From NCBI GenBank assembly GCA_964584415.1, contig CAZOZX010000011.1, forward strand, positions 1 to 33,154: a stretch of 33,154 nt of DNA, given 5' to 3'. Positions 8,739 through 15,273 of this stretch are shown in pieces. Each line of letters starts with the position of its first letter. The first letter of the stretch is position 1. The stretch is from PHAA01 sp964584415. GTDB taxonomy: Bacteria > Bacillota > Syntrophomonadia > Syntrophomonadales > Syntrophomonadaceae. The notes beneath the pieces are model-generated. The model saw only the letters and a list, made by a program, of their open reading frames with translations. It ran no database searches and was not told the DNA's origin. The position numbers and the translations under genes are program-made.

Positions 8739-9575
8739 ATGGCCCTCTATCGTGATAGGGACAGCCAACGGCTGCACATCAAAAGTAAACTGATGGGAGA
8801 ATCGCTGGTAAGCCAGTCCTTTATCGAGAGTCTCCAATATGATGTAGAGCAGTTCCGCTCCTTTCCCGAGGTATCTGTCGTAAAGATAGGGGGTCAAAGT
8901 ATTACCGACCTGGGTGCCAGAGGGGTTTTACCAGTAATTAAGGAGATTGCCGATAACACCAGGCAGTATCGCATGATTATTTCTACCGGCGGTGGTACCC
9001 GTTCCCGGCATATATACGCTATAGCCATGGAACTGGGTATGCCAGTAGGAATCATATCAAAATTAGGCCAGAGTGTATCTGAACAAAATGCCTTGATGAT
9101 TTCAACATTATTAAGTCCTCATGGAGGAATTAAAGTAGGTCATGATGATATACCGAAATTGGGGGGGTATTTTGCGCAGGGGTGCACACCGGTTATTCAC
9201 GGTATGCCGCCGTATGGATATTGGGAGCACCCACCCAAGGAGGGGAGTATTCCACCCAATCGTACTGATGTAGGAGCATTTTTGCTGGCTGAGGTGATAG
9301 GAGCCCGGCAATGCCTGTTTATTAAAGATGAAGATGGGTTATATACCGACAATCCCAAAAAGAATCAAGATGTGAAATTGATTCCCAGAATTGGAGCCGG
9401 GGAGCTTTTGGATATGAACCTGGATGATCTAATTGTGGAAAGGACGGTATTGGAAGTAATGCTGTCAGCCCGGAGTATCAATGAGATTCAGATTATCAAT
9501 GGATTAAAACCAGGTAATATCACCAGAGCTCTAAAAGGCGAGCATGTTGGAACCATCATATTTAAAGATAGATAA
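8739..9575 (+). CDS. Molybdenum storage protein-like amino-acid-kinase-fold protein
   Basis: This 278-residue protein has the amino acid kinase fold, with a KIGGQS phosphate-binding loop at 49-54 and a nucleotide-site TGGGTRSRH at 83-91. Several blocks match what I remember of the MosA/MosB subunits of Azotobacter molybdenum storage protein better than UMP kinase: GMPPYGYWEHPP (155-166), IPPNRTDVGAFLLAE (171-185), KDEDGLYTDNPK (196-207) and ITRALKGEHVGTII (261-274). MoSto is an ATP-dependent cage that packs polyoxomolybdate clusters. Automatic annotation often calls such proteins uridylate kinase. Only one subunit gene is present here, whereas Azotobacter uses two, so any complex would be built from one chain. 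AAAGGCGG precedes the ATG and a terminator follows. Confidence 0.8.
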   Translation: MALYRDRDSQRLHIKSKLMGESLVSQSFIESLQYDVEQFRSFPEVSVVKIGGQSITDLGARGVLPVIKEIADNTRQYRMIISTGGGTRSRHIYAIAMELGMPVGIISKLGQSVSEQNALMISTLLSPHGGIKVGHDDIPKLGGYFAQGCTPVIHGMPPYGYWEHPPKEGSIPPNRTDVGAFLLAEVIGARQCLFIKDEDGLYTDNPKKNQDVKLIPRIGAGELLDMNLDDLIVERTVLEVMLSARSINEIQIINGLKPGNITRALKGEHVGTIIFKDR

Positions 9576-9605
9576 AAATTCGCCTAAACCATATACATGC
9601 ATCTT

Positions 9606-9630
9606 AGCTGTCCTATCGGACAGCTTTCCT
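9606..9630 (+). terminator. Rho-independent terminator after the MoSto-like gene
   Basis: AGCTGTCC (9606-9613), loop TATC and GGACAGCT (9618-9625) form a perfect 8-bp stem followed by TTTCCTATTCT. The T-run is short, so termination may be partial. Confidence 0.65.
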
Positions 9631-9821
9631 ATTCTGATGAACATCGGATTAGGTAAATGCATCGCTATTAAGTGGACTGACGGATAGTGAAACGATATAT
9701 TATTGATAGTACTATAGGGTTGGATTATTTCAACTCGCTTTAATGTAGGAAACTAATACTACTCAAGAGGGCCTGAAAAGACTAAATATTCCTTTACTCA
9801 TGGAAAGGGCATGATAAATCC
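9631..9821 (+). other. Leader region before the first HD-GYP gene
   Basis: About 190 bp separate the terminator from the first PAS-HD-GYP start. I looked for a cyclic-di-GMP riboswitch because of the downstream function and did not find the conserved core of class I or class II. No open reading frame or clear promoter stands out. The stretch may be an untranslated leader. Confidence 0.3.
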
Positions 9822-11249
9822 ATGTATGATGAAATCCATTCCGAAATTGATCTTCGCAAACTTGCTGTGGTACTTGAGCGTGTAAATGGGCTATTTCTCA
9901 TGTACGATGCAGATGGCGAAATAAAATATATTAACCGCAAATTGAAGGAGTTTTTAGGTTACTCTTACGAGGATATCTACCGGATGAACGTCACTGACCT
10001 GGTTATTGAGCGGCATAAAAAAAGGGTTAAGGAAAGAATTCGTACCCTTTTACCTGAGGGTCGGGAACGTATTGCGGAGATGCCGCTGCGGGGAAATAAC
10101 GGCCGGGAATTTGTTGTAGTAGTAAAAACCTCGCCCTTATTCAGGCAACAGCAGGTGGTAGGCGAGATTATAACCATTGAAGATATAACCGAAAGCCGCC
10201 AAGCCGCCGATAACCTAAGAGAATCACAGCGGTTTACAGCGGATATTATTGAGTCTCTGCCTGACCCGACAGTGGTAATAGATAGAAATGGTCGGGTTCT
10301 GTATTGGAATCGGGAAATGGTAGAAATAACTGGTTTTTCAGCGGCTTATATGGTAGGCCGGGGCGATTATGAATATGCACTGCCTTTTTATGGCACAAGA
10401 AGACCCATTTTAATAGATATGATAATAAACGAACGTCTGCGGTTCACCAAAGAGTATGTCTATGTACGCCGGGAAGGTAATGTTCTTTACACAGAAACCA
10501 AAACCGGCCAGCTTAAAGGCAGACAGAGGATATTGTGGGGCAGGGCGGCACCGCTTTTTAATACCAAAGGTGATATCGTTGGGGCGATTGAATCGGTACG
10601 GGACATAACAGATATCAAGCAGTTTGAAGATGATCTTGTACAGAGTCATGCCAAATTAGAAGCAATTTTTGCCGGTACGGTGAGTGCTCTGGCATCGATG
10701 ACGGAAAAACGCGACCAATATACGGCGGGTCACCAGCAGAGAGTAGCCGAACTGGCCTGTGCAATTGGCAGAGAAATGAAATTACCGGCTGAGATGATAG
10801 AAGATATAAACATCGCTGCTACCATTCATGATATCGGAAAATTATATGTTCCCCTGGACATTCTCAGCCAAACGGGCGAGCTAACCGACATAGAATTCCT
10901 ATTCATAAAGACCCACCCAACGGCAGGTTATGATATTTTAAAAAGCATTCCATTCGATGCCCCGATCGCTGAAGTCGTACAGCAGCATCATGAAAGGGTG
11001 GATGGTTCCGGATATCCCAGGGGTTTGAAGGGGGAGGAGATCCTGCTCCAGGCACGAATTGTAGCAGTTGCCGATGTGGTCGAAGCCATGGTTTCCCACC
11101 GGCCGTACAGACCGGCTCTGGGTATTGATAAGGCCTTGGAGGAGATACAAAATAACGCTGGACGGCTTTATGATCCATTGGTGGTGGATGCCTGCCTGCG
11201 TATTTTTAAGGAGCATAGGTTCGAGTTTACTGGTGGAACTGGTTCGTAA
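9822..11249 (+). CDS. PAS-PAS-HD-GYP cyclic-di-GMP phosphodiesterase (first copy)
   Basis: This soluble signalling protein of 475 residues has PAS domain 1 at about 12-125, PAS domain 2 at about 137-265 (with YWNREMVEITGF), a short helical linker, and an HD-GYP domain from about 280 to the end. The metal site and signature are intact: H304 (TAGH), H336-D337 (HDIGK), H365, H389-H390 and DGSGYPRG at 394-401. HD-GYP enzymes cleave cyclic di-GMP, and sometimes cGAMP. The PAS domains probably set activity in response to a ligand, redox state or energy signal. There are no membrane segments. The spacing from GGAAAGG to ATG is long (about 13), so expression may be weak or the start slightly different. 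A tandem paralogue follows. Confidence 0.9.
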   Translation: MYDEIHSEIDLRKLAVVLERVNGLFLMYDADGEIKYINRKLKEFLGYSYEDIYRMNVTDLVIERHKKRVKERIRTLLPEGRERIAEMPLRGNNGREFVVVVKTSPLFRQQQVVGEIITIEDITESRQAADNLRESQRFTADIIESLPDPTVVIDRNGRVLYWNREMVEITGFSAAYMVGRGDYEYALPFYGTRRPILIDMIINERLRFTKEYVYVRREGNVLYTETKTGQLKGRQRILWGRAAPLFNTKGDIVGAIESVRDITDIKQFEDDLVQSHAKLEAIFAGTVSALASMTEKRDQYTAGHQQRVAELACAIGREMKLPAEMIEDINIAATIHDIGKLYVPLDILSQTGELTDIEFLFIKTHPTAGYDILKSIPFDAPIAEVVQQHHERVDGSGYPRGLKGEEILLQARIVAVADVVEAMVSHRPYRPALGIDKALEEIQNNAGRLYDPLVVDACLRIFKEHRFEFTGGTGS

Positions 11250-11318
11250 TATTATAGACTAATAGCATAGGTAGTTAGTATCACATATAGCATCATGATG
11301 TATCGAAGGGGGGATTTT

Positions 11319-12767
11319 ATGACTGATATAAATGATAGTTTCCCAATAGATTCTAAAGCCCCAGATCAAGAGATAACAGTAGAATCATTGGCCGAGGTAT
11401 TTTCAGCTATCAATGGTATGTTTTGTGTTTACGATACCAAGGGACAAATTATATATATGAACCGCAAATTCCAAGATCTGTTGGGTTATTCAGACGAGAA
11501 CCTCCACTTGATGAATATCAGCAATATTGCACTCGAACGCCACCGGAAAAGAATTCGAGACAGAATAAAATCCAAGGCAGAGGAAGGCAAAGAACGTAAT
11601 TGGGAAATGCCTATACGCGGGCGTGAGGGTAATGAATTCTTCATAACCTGCAAAACCTCGCCTTTCTATCAAGAAGGAAAAATTGTCGGAGAGATATTAC
11701 TGGCAGAAGACATTACGGAAAGAAAAAAGGCTGAGGCGGAGTTAAGGGAGTCTCAACGGCGGATGGCTGATATCATCGAATCGCTGCCTGATCCGACCGT
11801 GGTTATAGACCGCGGGGGCAGGGTACTTTACTGGAATCGGGAAATGGTTGAAATAACAGGTTTCCCGGCTTCGGATATGGTTGGAAAAGATAATTACGAA
11901 TATGCCATTCCCTTTTACGGTATTCGCAGGCCTATCCTGATTGATATGATTGTGGATGATACGGTGCATTTCGACAATCAGTACGTTTATGTGCGCCGGG
12001 AAGGAAATGTTCTGTATACGGAAACCAAAACGGGTCAGCTCAAAGGCAAGCAAAGAATCCTGTGGGGCAGGGCAGCCCCCTTGTTCAACACTAAGGGTGA
12101 AATAGTAGGAGCAATTGAATCTGTACGCGATATCACGGAACGTAAGGAAGCAGAGGAGGATTTGATAAAAAGTCATGAGAGACTGGAAGCGATCTTCAGC
12201 GGAACGGTTAATGCCTTGGCTGTCACCACCGAGAAGCGCGATCAATATACCTCAGGCCACCAGCACCGGGTAGCCACAATTGCCTGCGAAATTGCCCGGG
12301 AGATGGGACTTTCCGAAAAAACCATCGAAGACATTAAAATTGCCGGCACTTTACACGATATAGGTAAGCTTTATGTTCCGTTGGATATTTTGAGCCAGCC
12401 TGGCCGCCTTTCAGATATTGAATACCTTTTTATTAAGACCCATCCTGCGGCTGGTTATGACATATTGAAAAGCATACCATTTGATGCGCCTATTGCTGAA
12501 ATAATTATGCAGCATCACGAAAGAATGGATGGATCAGGTTACCCCAGGGGTCTGGCGGGAGAGCAAATTCTACTGCCAGCTCGCATTATTGCCGTAGCCG
12601 ATGTATTCGAGGCGATGGCGTCACATCGGCCTTACCGGGCTTCTTTGGGTATAGATAGAGCCTTGGATGAAATTCAGAAGAATGCCGGCCGCATTTATGA
12701 CCAGAATGTAGTTGAAGCGTGCGTCCGTCTGGTTCAAGAAAAGAAATTGGATGCGATTTTTTCCTAG
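11319..12767 (+). CDS. PAS-PAS-HD-GYP cyclic-di-GMP phosphodiesterase (second copy)
   Basis: This 482-residue paralogue of the preceding gene has the same order: two PAS domains, a linker, then HD-GYP. The second PAS and HD-GYP halves are nearly the same (for example VYVRREGNVLYTETKTGQLK and DAPIAE), whereas the first PAS domain has diverged more. That suggests tandem duplication followed by change in the sensed signal. Catalytic motifs are complete: HDIGK, a THPAAGYDIL segment, HHERMDGSGYPRG. The ATG at 11319 follows a run GAAGGGGGG; an in-frame ATG at 11295 lies upstream of that site and is rejected. Seventy bp separate the two genes, so co-transcription is likely. It converges on the comM-like gene. 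Confidence 0.9.
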   Translation: MTDINDSFPIDSKAPDQEITVESLAEVFSAINGMFCVYDTKGQIIYMNRKFQDLLGYSDENLHLMNISNIALERHRKRIRDRIKSKAEEGKERNWEMPIRGREGNEFFITCKTSPFYQEGKIVGEILLAEDITERKKAEAELRESQRRMADIIESLPDPTVVIDRGGRVLYWNREMVEITGFPASDMVGKDNYEYAIPFYGIRRPILIDMIVDDTVHFDNQYVYVRREGNVLYTETKTGQLKGKQRILWGRAAPLFNTKGEIVGAIESVRDITERKEAEEDLIKSHERLEAIFSGTVNALAVTTEKRDQYTSGHQHRVATIACEIAREMGLSEKTIEDIKIAGTLHDIGKLYVPLDILSQPGRLSDIEYLFIKTHPAAGYDILKSIPFDAPIAEIIMQHHERMDGSGYPRGLAGEQILLPARIIAVADVFEAMASHRPYRASLGIDRALDEIQKNAGRIYDQNVVEACVRLVQEKKLDAIFS

Positions 12768-12947
12768 TCTCTATCATTCGGAATTCAGTATATAATTCAA
12801 AACCGGGCGGGTTGGCACGGTTATTTTCTGACGTGAGACTCAATTACCTTAGCATACGTAAGATGGAACTCGTTAAACTCACATTTCTGATGGCATTTAA
12901 TCCGCATTATTATTTCCAAGGATTTATCACCAGCATCGAAGTCATCT

Positions 12948-14480
12948 CTAACTTCTCCAGTACTTGCGATCCATACTGCGATACTGGATAGCTTCAGCCA
13001 CATGGTCTACTTGGATATCGTTAGCAGCTTCAAGATCAGCTATAGTCCGGGCGATTTTCAATATCCGGTCATAAGCTCGGGCACTTAGGTTAAATTTATC
13101 GAAAGCATGTTTAAGCACACTCCTTGATTCGCGGTCCAACCGGCAAAATAATTTTATTGCATTGGCAGTCATCCGGGAATTAAATGAAAATGAGCACGCT
13201 GCAAATCGCTGGTTTTGGATCTCACGTGCCTGGGTTACCCTTGCTTGCATGGATCTGGAAGATTCGGCTGGCTGAGCATCTGTCAGTTGTTCATATTCAA
13301 GTCGAGGCACTTCTATATGCAAATCCATCCTGTCCAACAATGGTCCAGACACCCTGCTTAAATATTTATGAACCTGAAGAGGTGTGCAGCGACATTCCAT
13401 ATCTGATCCGAAATTGCCACAGGGACAGGGATTCATGCTGGCAATTAGGGCAAAATCCGCCGGGTAGGTCAAGGTTGACTGGGCCCTGGCTATGGTGACA
13501 TTTCTATCCTCCAAAGGCTGCCTGAGAGCTTCTAATAAATCATGGTTAAATTCCGGTAGTTCGTCCAGAAACAAAACCCCGTTTTGGGCCAGGCTAATCT
13601 CTCCTGGCCGGGGTATTCGCCCCCCTCCCACGATGCTGGCGGTCGAGGCATTCTTGTGGGGAGCTCTAAATGGTCTTGCCGCAATCATAGGGGTATTGCT
13701 GCTAAGTAAACCAGCCACCGAATATATGCGGGTTGTTTCCAGTATTTCCTGCCGAGTCATCTCAGGCATAATGCCAGGTATACGACAAGCCAGCATGGTT
13801 TTGCCACCCCCCGGTGGGCCAATCAACAAAACGTTGTGCAGACCTGCCGCTGCTATCTGGAGAGCCCGTTTGGCGTTTTCCTGTCCTTTTACGTCAGCGA
13901 AATCCTGGATATCCGAGTAGTTGACGGATTTTTCACAATTATTTATAGATGTGGGAGTTAGTGGGCTTTGCTCATTTATGAATCCACAAATGTCGGTCAG
14001 GTGAGATATTTGGTAGGAAATAATCTCCTTGACCAGCGCAGCCTCCATACTGTTTGCTTCAGGCACCAGCAGAATGGATTGGGGAAAAGAAGCCTGTAGT
14101 TCCAGCGCCATAGGCAAGATACCCGGTACAGGCCGTACTGCACCATTAAGGGAAAGTTCCCCGGCCATGAAGAAATTATCCGGTAAAAATCCGTTTAATT
14201 GCCCGGTTGCGATTAAAATACCAACTGCTATGGCCAGATCAAAATGACTGCCTTCCTTTTTGAAATCTGCAGGTGCCAGGTTGACAATTATCTTGCGGTT
14301 AGGGAATTCGTATCCGGAGTTCTTAATAGCTGACCTGACCCTCTCCCGGGATTCTTTGATGGAGGCTGAAGCCAAGCCTACTACTTCAAAAGCGGGTAAG
14401 CCGTTCTGGATGTCAACCTCTACCTTGACGGCTTTGGCTTCAATACCTGCAAGGACTAATGTATTAATAATAGCTAACAT
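12948..14480 (-). CDS. YifB/ComM-family Mg-chelatase-like AAA+ ATPase
   Basis: The 510-residue protein starts at 14480 (MLAIINTLVLAGIEA), with GAGGG 9 bp upstream on its strand. Longer in-frame starts to 14513 lack this site and the family's usual first residues. An N-terminal Lon-protease-like fold (1-165) precedes a magnesium-chelatase ATPase core with Walker A GPPGGGKT (221-228) and Walker B VLFLDELPE, then a cysteine-rich CPCGNFG...CRC element and the C-terminal helical domain. In gamma-proteobacteria ComM is a hexameric branch-migration helicase acting in natural transformation. Firmicute relatives are presumed to be DNA remodelling ATPases. It stands alone, divergent from tatA and convergent with the second HD-GYP gene. 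The length is normal for the family. Confidence 0.93.
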   Translation of the reverse strand: MLAIINTLVLAGIEAKAVKVEVDIQNGLPAFEVVGLASASIKESRERVRSAIKNSGYEFPNRKIIVNLAPADFKKEGSHFDLAIAVGILIATGQLNGFLPDNFFMAGELSLNGAVRPVPGILPMALELQASFPQSILLVPEANSMEAALVKEIISYQISHLTDICGFINEQSPLTPTSINNCEKSVNYSDIQDFADVKGQENAKRALQIAAAGLHNVLLIGPPGGGKTMLACRIPGIMPEMTRQEILETTRIYSVAGLLSSNTPMIAARPFRAPHKNASTASIVGGGRIPRPGEISLAQNGVLFLDELPEFNHDLLEALRQPLEDRNVTIARAQSTLTYPADFALIASMNPCPCGNFGSDMECRCTPLQVHKYLSRVSGPLLDRMDLHIEVPRLEYEQLTDAQPAESSRSMQARVTQAREIQNQRFAACSFSFNSRMTANAIKLFCRLDRESRSVLKHAFDKFNLSARAYDRILKIARTIADLEAANDIQVDHVAEAIQYRSMDRKYWRS

Positions 14481-14588
14481 ATCTGTTGTCCCTCGTGTTG
14501 TTGGATAATACAATATTCACCAAAATATGTAAAATTCCTTCCGTATAATTTATTATCATTTAGGTGATGTTTGAAATGGCAGAAAAGT

Positions 14589-14657
14589 AATGTAAATACA
14601 TTGCTATTTAATAGACAATGAATGTACAATCATAGCTGTAAGTACTCTGTAAGTACT
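14589..14657. promoter_or_regulatory. Inverted and direct repeats upstream of tatA
   Basis: AATGTA-AA-TACATT (14589-14602) is a perfect inverted repeat. TGTAAGTACT occurs twice in direct order at 14637-14646 and 14648-14657, one turn of the helix apart. Both lie in the divergent region between the comM-like gene and tatA. They look like regulator sites, but no matching regulator is encoded in the window. Confidence 0.3.
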
Positions 14658-14686
14658 TGATGGTGCGGGTTTATGAGGAGGTTAAT

Positions 14687-15013
14687 ATGTTTAATCTAGG
14701 ACCCTGGGAAGTAGGGCTTATTTTAGTTGTTGCTTTAATAGTTGTCGGTCCCGGTAAATTACCTGAGGTAGCGAAAGCAATTGGCAAAGGGATGAATGAA
14801 TTTAAGAAAGCGACTGCCGGCTACAAAAAGGATTTTCAGGATGCTATCAACAGTATTGAAGAGACCGTCAAAGACAAGGAGCCTGGGGGCAGCGAAGTTA
14901 ATAAGTCTGCAAGCAGCGTTGAGGAAATGGCTGATAAATTTGATGCAGTTGTAAAGGATGAAAGTCAGCAGCAGTCCAATCCCCAGCCTGATTCTGCTAC
15001 CCCTCGGACTTAG
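14687..15013 (+). CDS. tatA: Sec-independent translocase subunit TatA
   Basis: This twin-arginine translocation pore subunit has 108 residues. It has a short N-terminal membrane helix (about 7-24), the glycine hinge and VGPGKLPEVAKAIGKGMNEF amphipathic helix, then a charged, disordered tail ending in a Gln/Pro/Ser-rich stretch. ATG 14687 follows GAGGAGG; the in-frame upstream ATG at 14657 has no such site. TatA polymerises with TatC to carry folded proteins across the membrane. No tatC lies in the window, so the partner must be elsewhere. It is a single-gene unit between the comM-like gene and the riboswitch. Confidence 0.92.
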   Translation: MFNLGPWEVGLILVVALIVVGPGKLPEVAKAIGKGMNEFKKATAGYKKDFQDAINSIEETVKDKEPGGSEVNKSASSVEEMADKFDAVVKDESQQQSNPQPDSATPRT

Positions 15014-15033
15014 ACGGAGTTTCAAGAAACAGG

Positions 15034-15062
15034 ATGACATCGGTCGAAAAGAGTGATACGAT
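15034..15062 (+). promoter_or_regulatory. Probable promoter of the SAM-riboswitch operon
   Basis: ATGACA (15034-15039) and TACGAT (15057-15062) are separated by 17 bp, with TG one base before the -10 box (extended -10). Transcription would begin around 15069, about 30 bases before the riboswitch aptamer, which is a sensible distance. Confidence 0.45.
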
Positions 15063-15097
15063 ACAAAAGTATTTTCGACTAAGTGTAAACGAATAGA

Positions 15098-15196
15098 CTC
15101 TTATCCAGAGAGGTGGAGGGACGGGCCCGATGAAACCCGGCAACCGACTTCAGGTACGGTGCCAAATCCTGCAGGATTGATCCTGAAAGATAAGAG
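15098..15196 (+). promoter_or_regulatory. SAM-I (S-box) riboswitch aptamer
   Basis: The closing P1 helix is perfect: CTCTTATC (15098-15105) with GATAAGAG (15189-15196). Inside are the hallmark AGAG-GG-GGAGGGAC segment, the GGCCCGATGAAACCCGGCAA core, a GGTGCCAAATCC block and GAAAGATAAG before the 3' P1 strand. These are the conserved features of the class I SAM riboswitch. SAM binding stabilises P1. The 3' P1 strand extended to AAGAGGG (15192-15198) is complementary to CCCTCTT of the terminator (15213-15219), so without SAM it can form an antiterminator. It therefore turns the downstream methionine genes off when SAM is plentiful. Confidence 0.97.
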
Positions 15197-15210
15197 GGAA
15201 GTGATTATAA

Positions 15211-15241
15211 AGCCCTCTTTTAAATGGAAAGAGGGCTTTTC
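15211..15241 (+). terminator. SAM riboswitch expression-platform terminator
   Basis: AGCCCTCTTT (15211-15220), a 7-base loop and AAAGAGGGCT (15228-15237) make a perfect 10-bp stem ending in a T-run. Its 5' arm overlaps the region that can pair with the 3' P1 strand, giving the classic terminator/antiterminator switch about 35 bp before the methionine synthase start. Confidence 0.95.
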
Positions 15242-15273
15242 ATATATTATTCAACAACGGGGAGTGATTTAAT

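Noticed and set aside
8739..9575. UMP kinase (PyrH)
   Set aside because: Same fold, but the GMPPYGYWEHPP, NRTDVGAFLLAE and TRALKGEHVGTII blocks match molybdenum storage proteins instead, and frr/tsf neighbours typical of pyrH are absent.
9631..9821. Cyclic-di-GMP riboswitch before the HD-GYP genes
   Set aside because: Expected from context, but the conserved class I and class II cores could not be found in the leader.
11742..12245. 167-residue open frame on the - strand
   Set aside because: It is antisense to the conserved PAS/HD-GYP coding sequence and has no recognisable domain.
12719..12991. 90-residue open frame spanning the end of the second HD-GYP gene
   Set aside because: It overlaps two convergent genes out of frame and lacks a ribosome binding site.
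13492..13920. 142-residue open frame on the + strand
   Set aside because: It lies wholly opposite the ATPase core of the comM-like gene, has no ribosome binding site and an unnatural composition.
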